Part shown: one piece after another, positions 28,653 through 36,773 of the stretch
Layout of the letters: each line of letters begins with the position of its first letter
Position numbering within the stretch: the stretch's first letter is position 1
DNA from: an uncultured Acidobacteriaceae bacterium
GTDB lineage: Bacteria; Acidobacteriota; Terriglobia; Terriglobales; Acidobacteriaceae
Assembly: GCA_903842065.1 (NCBI GenBank)
Contig: CAIMKZ010000006.1
Location: 1-57,844 of the forward strand
DNA: 57,844 nt
Direction: 5' to 3'
Translations under genes and position numbers: made by a program
The notes under the pieces: generated by a model
Seen by the model: the letters and a program-made list of their open reading frames with translations, nothing else
What the model was told of the DNA's origin: nothing
Database searches by the model: none

Positions 28653-28682
28653 GCACAGCACTGTACATGTACAGTGCTGTGC
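28653..28682. repeat. Perfect 30-base palindrome
   Basis: The arm gcacagcactgtaca is followed directly by its inverse complement tgtacagtgctgtgc with no loop. There is no T-run, so an operator or DNA-bound dimer site is more likely than a terminator. Confidence 0.85.
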
Positions 28683-28771
28683 GCCGCACGGTACATCGAC
28701 TGCATCATCCTTTACCCTGCTTTCTCAGCCCGTTAGACTCAGCCCCAATCTTATGAACTAGCAAAGCTCTT

Positions 28772-28837
28772 TGCCGAGGTCTGGGTATCTGCATCTGCCA
28801 AGGATGCAGGATACCCAGAACTCGGCATTGCGGAATA
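28772..28837. repeat. Long imperfect hairpin
   Basis: Outer arms tgccgag/ctcggca, middle arms ctgggtat/atacccag and inner arms tgcat/atgca pair in nested order across 66 bases with small internal mismatches. Confidence 0.75.
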
Positions 28838-29051
28838 ACAAGACGGAGTGAAGGTTTCAGGACTTCAGTGTCTACGCGTCGCGAGAGGTATTGAGGTTTG
28901 TGGATTGCCTTCACAAATTCAGATGTCTGAAAAACGCAGCATGTGCACAGCGCGCCGGGGTTGAGATTGCGCCTCATCGGAGGCGTAAGACCTATCACAG
29001 GTTCTGAGCACATCGACCGGGTTCATTTCGAAGCAGTTCTAAGGAGGAAGT

Positions 29052-32000
29052 ATGAAGGACTTTCAAAGGCTAGCGGGATTGTGTATCAGTCTAGTGGTGC
29101 TGGCGGTGATCGCCGCTCTTCTGCCTTCACAACTCCAGGCGCAAACATTTTACGGATCAATCGTCGGAACCGTGTCCGACGGCACAGGCGCAGTGGTACC
29201 CGGCGCAACAGTCACCATCACCAATATCGGGACCAGCGACACGAGAAGCGCCCAATCGAACTCATCGGGCGACTTTCTGTTTGTCAACCTGTTGCCCGCC
29301 TCCTACAAGGTCGAAATCCAGGCCAAGAACTTCAAGCACTTTGTACGGAGCGGGGTTACTGTAGCTGTCGGATCGACAACGCGCGCCGACGCTGCCTTAC
29401 AGGTGGGCGCGGCCAGCGAAACAATGACTGTAACCACGCAGGCGCCTCTGCTGCAGACCGATTCCGGCACGTTGAGCGACGCGATTGAGGGAAAGACGGT
29501 CGACGCAATGCCCTTGAACGGTCGCAATGCGATGAACCTGCTCGCATTGTCAGCGGATGTGGTGCCTGGCAACTACGCCCAGGGCTCGACCACCTCGAAC
29601 CATGGCGGCCACACGGATTGGTCCTATTGGGACTCCTATTCTATCGGTGGCGGAGCGTCCGGCCAGGGCGCCATGTACATCGATGGCGCGCCCGTCAATG
29701 TGCTCGGCAGCAACACCGTAGGCTTCGTTCCCTCGCAGGATTCCGTCCAGGAATTCAACGTTGCCACCAATGCCACCAGTGCAGAATTCGGGCGCTTCTC
29801 GGGCGGCGTGATCAACATGACCACCAAGAGCGGCTCGAACGCGTTCCACGGCAGCGCTTATGAGTATCTGAGAAACAGTGTTTTCAATTCCAATGAGTTC
29901 TTCAATAAGCAGACCCAGCTGAAAAGCGGCTTGAACAAGCAGCTGCAGTGGAACCAGAACCAGTACGGCGTGGTTGTCAACGGCCCGATCAAGAGGGACA
30001 AAGCCTTCTTCATGTTCAACTGGGAGGCATTCAAGGCCGTGACAGCTACGAGCAATGTCAGCCTAGTGCCGACCGACGACATGCAGAATGGCATCTTCGC
30101 CGGCGCAAACCTCATCACGGCCTATCCCGCACTGACAACTCTCTGTCCATCAGCGGATTACAACGTATCTCATTCCGGTGCCACCACTATCCCATCGAGC
30201 TGCTGGGATTCGAGTGCGAAGGTGATGAAGACCTTCTGGCCGAAGGCCAACATGGCCATGACGGGGGGAAATAACGTTAATACTCCGATGCCGAGCGGCA
30301 CGAGCACCTACGCCTACACCGGACGTGTGGATTACAACATCAGCTCGAAGCAGAGGTTCTTTGGGCGCTATACCTACACCCACATTGCAGACAAGTCCGC
30401 CAATTCATTGCCCGGAGGCAGTTACAACAGCAAGGATTGGAACATTGGCGGAGCAGCCACACTCTCCCGCGTGCAAAACTTCGTGCTCGGCGATACCTAC
30501 ACCTTCAACCCGACCACGATTCTGGACGTTCGCATCTCGTATATGAGGACAACCTACGGATCGAGCGCACCTACCGAGGGACTTGACGACTCGGTCTTCG
30601 GGACCAACTGGGGACCGCTAAGCAAGACCATGACGGATGTCATGGTTCCGGATATCTCTTTTAGTGACAACAGCTACAGAATCAGTAGCTTTCGCGGCGC
30701 ATTTTTCCCGGGGCACCAATGGAACAACAACGAAGGGCTGACCGCCAGCCTGACCAAGATCTCTGGCAAGCACAGCCTGAAGTTCGGTTTCGAAGGCCGC
30801 TACATGGACAGGGCGTCCATGTCCAACAACAACGGCGGCGGCAACCTGACTTTCAGCACCGCGCACTACACCTCCAGCGCATGGGCCAACTTCCTAATGG
30901 GAGCCTTGGAGAGCGTTCAGTTTCCTACGGTCGCCCTTACCGGTTCCTACAACCTGTATCACGCCTACTACGTGAACGACACCTGGCAGGTGAACCGCAA
31001 ACTGACAGTCAACTACGGTCTGCGCTGGGAGCAGCTCGGAAATATCAAGGAAAAGCATGACCGTATGATGGAGCTGCTTCCTGGCCTCGTCGATTCTAAC
31101 GGTTATAAGGGCAGCGCGGTGCTGGTGAACAGCGTCAACGGCAACGGCATCGGCTACGCCGACCGTGGCTCCGAGCCTTCACTGCACGGCCTGTTCGCGC
31201 CGCGCCTGGGCTTTGCCTACCGCCTGACCAACAATGATGTGATCCGGGGCGGGTATGCGTACAACCTGACGCCACCCGACAGTCAGAGCGGCCTGTTCCC
31301 TGAAAGCATGTCCATGAACTCCTACACAAACTCATGGAACTATCCAACCCTCACTCTCACAGCCATCAACGGGCCGGGCTCTCTGTCCAATCCGTGGCCC
31401 GCGAATGCTCAAAACAGCAACGCCGCGAACGTACTTGCCCCGGCGCCCGGGCGCAACGGCTTCACCACGTCGAAGTTCTATCAGGGGACTCTGAGCGGCC
31501 CGGCTCCCACCACGAAGCACACCTACCAGCAGCAATGGAATCTGAGCGTAAGCCATCAGTTCAAGGGCAACTTGATGGTTCAGGCTGGCTATGCGGGCAG
31601 CATTTCGGTTCACACGCCCATGACCTATCACTATGACGAACTCGCCCCAGGCTACTGGAACGATATAACGATGCTGAACAATACCACCGCCGCGTGCGGA
31701 CCATACGCGGCTGGCAAGACAACCAATGGCCAGTGCAACAAGCCTTTCCCGGCCTACTCCAACGTTAACGATGTGATGGGACTTAATGGCCTCCAGACCT
31801 ACGAATCGATGCCGGTAAAGCTCGAAAAGCGGTTCGGGTCGGGCGGCGTTCTCACGGCGGCTTACGCCTGGACCAAGATGCTTGGCAATGGCACGGTTGC
31901 GGACTGGTACAACCTGAAGGCTGCAAAATCGCTGGGCAGCATGAGCGTTCCTCATCGCCTCGTGGTCAGCTATGTACTTAACATGCCCTTCGGCAAAGGC

Positions 32001-32666
32001 CAGAAATTCCTTTCTGGTGTGAGCAACGGTGCTGCCCAACGCATCATTTCGGGTTGGACACTGAACGGCATCACGACCTTGCAAAGTGGCTTCCCAGTGT
32101 CCATCACGGAGAGTGCGCCAACCAACACCTACAATATTCCGAGCTCGTACGGAGCAACCCTGTTCCCGAACCTCGTTGCCGGCTGCAACCGGAAGCTCTT
32201 CACCAAGGCCTCCGCCTCGTCTGACGGCACATTTGCTGTAGTCAACGAATCGTTTAGACAAGCTGTCTTAAATGGCGATGCTGTGTTCAACCAGAACTGC
32301 TTCAGCGATCCTCCGTACGTCGCGACCGGAGTGTCGGTGAACGGCAAGGCGGGACAGTCAATTTCCACCACTCTTGGCAACCAGCGTGCCATGGACGAAG
32401 TCATCAAGGCGCCCGGCATTGCCAACTGGGATCTTTCCTTACAGAAGGCGACCAAGATCACCGAAAGGGTCACTCTGGACTTCCGCATGGAATTCTTCAA
32501 CATCTTCAACCACGAGCAGTTCGGCGCGCCCGGATCGAGTAAGAACGCGTCGGGAGGAGGCGGGGGCGCATTCGGCTCGGTCCCATTCGGCACCATCACC
32601 GCCTCTTCGCAAGGCTCGAATATGGCTCCACGCTTAGGCCAGGCCAGTCTGCGCCTGACCTTCTAA
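29052..32666 (+). CDS. Oar-like TonB-dependent receptor with carboxypeptidase-regulatory-like domain (2)
   Basis: Outer-membrane receptor of 1,204 residues. A signal peptide ends near LQAQ (residue 31). The regulatory-like domain starts at GSIVGTVSDGTGAVVPGATV and ends near 120, the plug region holds IEGKTVDAMPLNGRNAMNLLAL, and the barrel ends QASLRLTF with terminal Phe. The ATG follows AAGGAGGAAG. It lies upstream of a tannase, an esterase and another tannase on the same strand, so it is the likely uptake component for their substrate. The regulator-like gene at 27121 is upstream and codirectional, so it could control both flanking receptors. Confidence 0.93.
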   Translation: MKDFQRLAGLCISLVVLAVIAALLPSQLQAQTFYGSIVGTVSDGTGAVVPGATVTITNIGTSDTRSAQSNSSGDFLFVNLLPASYKVEIQAKNFKHFVRSGVTVAVGSTTRADAALQVGAASETMTVTTQAPLLQTDSGTLSDAIEGKTVDAMPLNGRNAMNLLALSADVVPGNYAQGSTTSNHGGHTDWSYWDSYSIGGGASGQGAMYIDGAPVNVLGSNTVGFVPSQDSVQEFNVATNATSAEFGRFSGGVINMTTKSGSNAFHGSAYEYLRNSVFNSNEFFNKQTQLKSGLNKQLQWNQNQYGVVVNGPIKRDKAFFMFNWEAFKAVTATSNVSLVPTDDMQNGIFAGANLITAYPALTTLCPSADYNVSHSGATTIPSSCWDSSAKVMKTFWPKANMAMTGGNNVNTPMPSGTSTYAYTGRVDYNISSKQRFFGRYTYTHIADKSANSLPGGSYNSKDWNIGGAATLSRVQNFVLGDTYTFNPTTILDVRISYMRTTYGSSAPTEGLDDSVFGTNWGPLSKTMTDVMVPDISFSDNSYRISSFRGAFFPGHQWNNNEGLTASLTKISGKHSLKFGFEGRYMDRASMSNNNGGGNLTFSTAHYTSSAWANFLMGALESVQFPTVALTGSYNLYHAYYVNDTWQVNRKLTVNYGLRWEQLGNIKEKHDRMMELLPGLVDSNGYKGSAVLVNSVNGNGIGYADRGSEPSLHGLFAPRLGFAYRLTNNDVIRGGYAYNLTPPDSQSGLFPESMSMNSYTNSWNYPTLTLTAINGPGSLSNPWPANAQNSNAANVLAPAPGRNGFTTSKFYQGTLSGPAPTTKHTYQQQWNLSVSHQFKGNLMVQAGYAGSISVHTPMTYHYDELAPGYWNDITMLNNTTAACGPYAAGKTTNGQCNKPFPAYSNVNDVMGLNGLQTYESMPVKLEKRFGSGGVLTAAYAWTKMLGNGTVADWYNLKAAKSLGSMSVPHRLVVSYVLNMPFGKGQKFLSGVSNGAAQRIISGWTLNGITTLQSGFPVSITESAPTNTYNIPSSYGATLFPNLVAGCNRKLFTKASASSDGTFAVVNESFRQAVLNGDAVFNQNCFSDPPYVATGVSVNGKAGQSISTTLGNQRAMDEVIKAPGIANWDLSLQKATKITERVTLDFRMEFFNIFNHEQFGAPGSSKNASGGGGGAFGSVPFGTITASSQGSNMAPRLGQASLRLTF

Positions 32667-33038
32667 CCTGAGCTTTCCTCACTAGGGGCATGGCGACACG
32701 AAGCGCCTTGCCCCACTTTTTAGGAGAGGGATCTCTGGCTGAACTGAATCAACACGTCTCTTCGGCACCCTATCGATGCAACCATCGATCAAACTAGGTG
32801 CTCAAAAACGCATTCTCTCGGACTCGAAATTGAATCGCTGAATACGGATCTTTCCGGCATGATGGATCCGTAGGCCGAAGAACTGAGCTTCTACTACGCT
32901 GTTGTGGGAGCAGTGACCGACGCTATCGTCATACACCACATGAATCTTGCAAGAGATAGATGAGTATCGAATCCGCGAGGATATTCAGAATCGAGTCTTT
33001 CGTCAATTTGACAGGACAGTATTTATCAGGAGAAGAAC
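32667..33038. other. Intergenic region with a DUF218-gene relic
   Basis: About 370 bases. The middle (32757-32890) is a gene relic described separately. GTCAATTTGAC at 33002-33012 is a small palindrome close to the tannase start. A CAGGAGAAG ribosome-binding site ends the region. Confidence 0.6.
32757..32890 (+). pseudogene. Relic of a DUF218 (YdcF-like) gene with internal deletion
   Basis: The first part (ttcggcaccctatcgatgca and on) resembles the leader just upstream of the intact gene at 38635. It runs straight into the gene's last codons: EIESLNTDLSGMMDP plus stop at 32826-32873, against KVESLNTDLADMMDP in the intact copy. The bases after the stop (taggccgaag) also match. About 1.2 kb of coding sequence in between is missing. 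Confidence 0.85.
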
Positions 33039-34928
33039 ATGAAACTACCGATGGCCCGTTCCCGACGGTTCTGGCGTTTTGCCTGGTTGTTTGGAGCGGG
33101 GTGCGTACTACTGAGTTTTGCCGTCACAGCAAATGCGGCAGGCTATCAAAATCTGCCGGTTGTCAAACCGGCGATCGCCTGCGAGCAACTTGGCAAGATC
33201 GACCTGAGCCAGGCCGTGGGCGCCAAGGTCACGATCCAGTCGGCGGCTGTGTCCGATACGAGCAAGGGGAAGTTTTGTAAGATTACCGGCACTATTGATC
33301 CCGAGGACGGCTTTGAGGTCGATCTTCCGCTCGATCACTGGACGCAGCGCTTCCTTGAGCCGGGCTGCGGCGGCGACTGCGGCGTCATTCGCGCCACCAT
33401 TGGAAATGCCAACTCCTGCGTGCCCGCGCTGAACGGCGAGTTTGTGGTCGCGGCCAACGATCTTGGCCACACGTCCGGCAAGAGCTATCCCGGCGGCTGG
33501 GCCTCCGATCCTACCAAGCGCCTCGACATGGCTTATCTCGGCAATCACCAGACGACGTTAATCGCCAAGGCGCTGATCAAAGCCTTCTACGGCCAGGCGC
33601 CGAAGTTCTCCTACTTCATGGGCTGCTCGGATGGCGGCCGCGAGGCCCTGATTGAAGCCGAGCGCTATCCCGGGGACTTCGACGGTATCTCGGCTGGCGC
33701 GCCGGTCATGCTGTTTCCGGTTCAGAACTCCATCGTCAAGCGCTGGGAAACCGGCGCCAATACGCGCGCCGACGGCACCAAGATTCTTATCAAGAGCCGC
33801 GTCGCGGTCTTGCACCAGGCCGTCATCGAGCACTGCCCGACGCTCTCCGGCGTACAGGACGGGCTGCTCGAAGATCCGCTCGCCTGCAAATTCGATCCCG
33901 CCTGGGTCCAGTGCAAAGCGGGCGAGACAGACACTGACAAGTGCCTGACGGCCGAAGAGGTCGGCGTGGCGCTGAAGCTCTACGATGGAGCCGTGGATAG
34001 CCAGGGCCGTCATCTGAGCATCGGCGGCTACATGCTTGGATCGGAACCCACTTGGAGCGTGCCGGCCAGCGCCACTGGCGGACAGGGACAGGGGCAGGGA
34101 CAACGCCCAAGCGGTCCCGACACGATGCTCAAGTACATGCTGCCGCTCAATACTGCTCCCGATGACGAGCCGATGCTGAACGGCAAGTTCGGCTTTGATG
34201 AGGCTTCGTTCAACTACGTCTCCCGCTCGGCGCCCTTGTGGGGCGCTGCCAACACCAACCTGCGCCCTTACCAGAAGCGCAACGGCAAGCTGATTCTGTG
34301 GCAGGGCCTGGCAGATACCTCGGTTACACCGTGGGTCTCGATCGCCTACTACCAGGGCGTGCAGAAGGAGATGGGCGAGAGCGTAACCGACACCTTCCTG
34401 CGTCTGTTCCTGATTCCCGGCGTCAGCCACTGCGGCGGCGGAGAGGGCTTCCAGCAGATCGATCTGCTGACTCCCCTGATGGCCTGGACGGAGATGAAGG
34501 AAGCGCCCAGGATGCTGATGACCGGCATTCCGGTCAATCAGAATCGAAATCAAGGTGCCCCCGGCGCTCCGGGTGCTCAGGCTGCAGGTGGCTCCGGCGC
34601 ACAAGCTGTCGCTGCTCCTGGCGCTCCGGCTGCAGGTGGTCCCGGTGGGCAAGCTGGCCCCGGTGGACCTACCAGGGCTCCGGCATTGCCTTTTGCCTCC
34701 GATCCGCAGCCAACCACGGCCACGCGACCTGTCTATCCATTTCCGTTCGTCGCGCATTACACGGGCAAGGGCGACCCGAAGGATGCGGCTAACTTTGAAC
34801 CAGTGAAAACGACCGGTCCAGTGCCGCAGCCCTTTGACACGCTCGCAACCAGACTCATTGGTCCGGATAACCAGAAGTTCTATCACGTAGAGAACGGACA
34901 GTTGGTTGTCGATCCTGCGGGCAAGTAA
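33039..34928 (+). CDS. Tannase/feruloyl esterase family hydrolase (1)
   Basis: Secreted alpha/beta hydrolase of 629 residues that probably cleaves phenolic esters (tannins, feruloyl or related). A signal peptide precedes the mature start near residue 30. The family CS...HC motif is intact: nucleophile Ser197 next to Cys196 (GCSDGGRE) and catalytic His464 next to Cys465 (GVSHCGGG), which would be joined by a disulfide. It is longer than its paralogues because of a Gly/Ala/Pro-rich insert at about 505-555 made of imperfect DNA repeats (34563-34655) and an extra C-terminal tail. A CAGGAGAAG ribosome-binding site sets the start. It follows receptor 2 and the DUF218 relic. Confidence 0.9.
   Translation: MKLPMARSRRFWRFAWLFGAGCVLLSFAVTANAAGYQNLPVVKPAIACEQLGKIDLSQAVGAKVTIQSAAVSDTSKGKFCKITGTIDPEDGFEVDLPLDHWTQRFLEPGCGGDCGVIRATIGNANSCVPALNGEFVVAANDLGHTSGKSYPGGWASDPTKRLDMAYLGNHQTTLIAKALIKAFYGQAPKFSYFMGCSDGGREALIEAERYPGDFDGISAGAPVMLFPVQNSIVKRWETGANTRADGTKILIKSRVAVLHQAVIEHCPTLSGVQDGLLEDPLACKFDPAWVQCKAGETDTDKCLTAEEVGVALKLYDGAVDSQGRHLSIGGYMLGSEPTWSVPASATGGQGQGQGQRPSGPDTMLKYMLPLNTAPDDEPMLNGKFGFDEASFNYVSRSAPLWGAANTNLRPYQKRNGKLILWQGLADTSVTPWVSIAYYQGVQKEMGESVTDTFLRLFLIPGVSHCGGGEGFQQIDLLTPLMAWTEMKEAPRMLMTGIPVNQNRNQGAPGAPGAQAAGGSGAQAVAAPGAPAAGGPGGQAGPGGPTRAPALPFASDPQPTTATRPVYPFPFVAHYTGKGDPKDAANFEPVKTTGPVPQPFDTLATRLIGPDNQKFYHVENGQLVVDPAGK
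34563..34672 (+). repeat. Imperfect repeats coding a Gly/Pro/Ala-rich linker
   Basis: Two copies of a unit beginning ggcgctccgg, containing gctgcaggtgg and ending in caagctg occur at about 34563-34608 and 34620-34655, followed by a ccccggtgg run. They encode a flexible insert near the C-terminus of the tannase. Confidence 0.75.
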
Positions 34929-34937
34929 TTGATGGGA

Positions 34938-34968
34938 GGGAAATCGGTAGGATGTCCACTGATTTCCC
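34938..34968 (+). terminator. Weak hairpin after tannase 1
   Basis: Arms gggaaatc and gatttccc with a 15-base loop, ten bases after the stop. There is no U-tract, so it may be only a pause or RNA-stability element. Confidence 0.4.
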
Positions 34969-35033
34969 TAAGGTCGCTGTTCGCAGCTCATGTTTTGTTT
35001 TCAATTCGCAGATAAAAATCGAGGAGATAGTAC

Positions 35034-36536
35034 ATGAAAGATCTTACGAGAAGAGGTTTTGTGAAGTTCTGCTCGATGGTGGGAGCGGCTCTTGCCGGCG
35101 CCGCTGCCGGCAAACTCGGAGCCCAGGAGGGTCCTGCAGGTAATGGAGGCGGATTCCAGGCAGCCGGTAATCCCGGTGGCCCCGGTGGCCCCGGTGGCAG
35201 AGCGAAGAAGGGTCCTGGTATTCAGAGCCTCTATGCGCTTTGCGAGGTCACCGGTGGTGGCAAAAAAGTTTACGGTATTGCCGTACAGTACGACGTGGCG
35301 ATCAATCCCGCCAGCCTGGCCCTCGACACCTACAGCACCAGCGTCTTCCCCGCTGCCAGAGGGGGCCCAGGCATGATGGGAGGGGCAGGCATGCCACAAA
35401 ATACGGCGACACCGACTCCCACAACAACTGCCAAAGCACGGCCCGTTGTGGCCATCTACACCAACGCCGAGCCCGCGCTGCTGAGCGACCGCAAGAGCGT
35501 CGCCGGCATGTATGTCATCGCCGAATTCGCGCATGAGCCCGACCTCAGCGCCCAATCCTCCGACAGCGATAAGGTCTCTCTTACACAGGACAAGAATGTT
35601 ACGACGGCCGACGGCGCTGTATATGCCGCAAGTTCAACCGTGCTTGACAACGCCTCTGGGCGCGGAAATAATTCTGTAATCCGTAGTATCGACGCCTGGG
35701 AGCAGAGCCACTGGTGGTGGGATGACTCGCGTTCCGCATGGCTGGAATACAGCATCTACCTGCCCAAGTCCTTCTTGAAACCAGGTGGCGAAAACAAGGA
35801 GTACCCACTCGTCGTAGCCATCACACACTCGGGGACGAGTTACGATGGCACCTGTGCCCAAACACTGACCGATCAATGCATCGCCAGCATCTGGGGGCTG
35901 CCGGAAGAGCAGGCGGAACATGAGTGTGTGGTCATCACCCCGCGCTACGAGCGCACCACGATGAACGATTATTGGGAGCACACCTACGATCTCGAAAACA
36001 CCTACAAGCTGATCGAGTTCATGCTCAGCAACAAATGGAACTTCGGCAACCCCAATAAGGAAGACAGGGCCGACAAGGTACTGAAGATCGATGCCAAGAG
36101 AGTTTATACGACCGGCTGGTCAATGGGCGCCATGAGCTCTATCTGGATGATGGCCAAGCACCCCAAGACCTTTACCGCCGGACTCATCATCGCCGGCCAG
36201 CAGAGGCCCAGCGATGTTGTCGATCTCGCCAAACAGAACGTGCTCATCATCACCGGTACAGAGGACGGCAAGGCGACTCCCTGGAATGAAAAGTGCGTTC
36301 CGGTCTGGGAGAAAGCGGGCGGCAAGGTCACGCGACCTGCGGAGCGTCTCGACGCGTCACTCATCTTCCCGGTCGACGATCAAAAGAAGCTGACCGCCCA
36401 GATCGACGGCTACATAGGCAAGGGGGGCAACATCACCTTCCTCACCTTTGACAAAGTCGATCACATGGGCTCCGCCAGAAAGTTCTTCTACATCAAAGCC
36501 GCAAGAAACTGGCTGTTCAATCAAAGAAAGGCATAA
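35034..36536 (+). CDS. Tat-exported alpha/beta-hydrolase esterase with EstA-like N-terminal domain
   Basis: Predicted periplasmic esterase of 500 residues. The N-terminus TRRGFVKFCSMVGAALAGAAAG is a Tat signal. A Gly/Pro-rich tract (GGPGGPGGRAKKG) follows, then an Ig-like domain (about 65-235) as in the EstA group, then a catalytic domain of the PHB-depolymerase/feruloyl esterase (CE1-like) type. The nucleophile is Ser363 in GWSMG, the acid is probably Asp in ITGTEDGKATPW and the His lies in DKVDHMGS. The RBS GAGGAGAT precedes the ATG. It sits between two tannase genes and is followed at once by a tannase 3' relic, suggesting that it replaced or was inserted into an older tannase copy. Confidence 0.85.
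   Translation: MKDLTRRGFVKFCSMVGAALAGAAAGKLGAQEGPAGNGGGFQAAGNPGGPGGPGGRAKKGPGIQSLYALCEVTGGGKKVYGIAVQYDVAINPASLALDTYSTSVFPAARGGPGMMGGAGMPQNTATPTPTTTAKARPVVAIYTNAEPALLSDRKSVAGMYVIAEFAHEPDLSAQSSDSDKVSLTQDKNVTTADGAVYAASSTVLDNASGRGNNSVIRSIDAWEQSHWWWDDSRSAWLEYSIYLPKSFLKPGGENKEYPLVVAITHSGTSYDGTCAQTLTDQCIASIWGLPEEQAEHECVVITPRYERTTMNDYWEHTYDLENTYKLIEFMLSNKWNFGNPNKEDRADKVLKIDAKRVYTTGWSMGAMSSIWMMAKHPKTFTAGLIIAGQQRPSDVVDLAKQNVLIITGTEDGKATPWNEKCVPVWEKAGGKVTRPAERLDASLIFPVDDQKKLTAQIDGYIGKGGNITFLTFDKVDHMGSARKFFYIKAARNWLFNQRKA
35172..35198 (+). repeat. Three tandem 9-base repeats
   Basis: cccggtggc is repeated three times without spacing and encodes GGP-GGP-GG, the low-complexity stretch after the Tat signal. 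Confidence 0.85.
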
Positions 36537-36542
36537 CAAGAT

Positions 36543-36690
36543 CCGCCGGGGGGACGGGCGATTTCAACGACGCAGGAAACTTTGTCTGTGGAACGGAATA
36601 AGAAGCAAACCTCCAGCCTGATTCTCTCCGATCCGAATCAGCGGCATTTGGTTTAGTTCAGTCCCGTGGGAGACTTCTAATAACAACCGG
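36543..36690 (+). pseudogene. 3' relic of a tannase-family gene plus flank
   Basis: Right after the esterase stop, the frame ggc gat ttc aac... (36557-36601) reads GDFNDAGNFVCGTE and stop, matching the end GDINKAENFVCAKE of the tannase at 36774. The following bases (gattctctccgatccgaatcag and on, to about 36690) match the flank behind that tannase (38478-38545). Only about the last 20 codons of the lost gene remain. Confidence 0.85.
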
Positions 36691-36773
36691 TAAATGCTGA
36701 GCTCTACATAGTAGCGAGCGCTTTCAAGCAGCCCACGGCAATTCGGTTTATCCACGTTTCATGGAGGAGATGG

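Larger units (their letters stand above)
28384..29051. promoter_or_regulatory. Intergenic region with long palindromes before receptor 2
   Basis: About 670 bases without a gene. It holds a perfect 30-base palindrome at 28653-28682, a long imperfect hairpin at 28772-28837, and a small cgcctc/gaggcg hairpin at 28970-28985. The promoter of receptor 2 should be here, and one of the hairpins may end transcription of the upstream gene. Confidence 0.55.
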
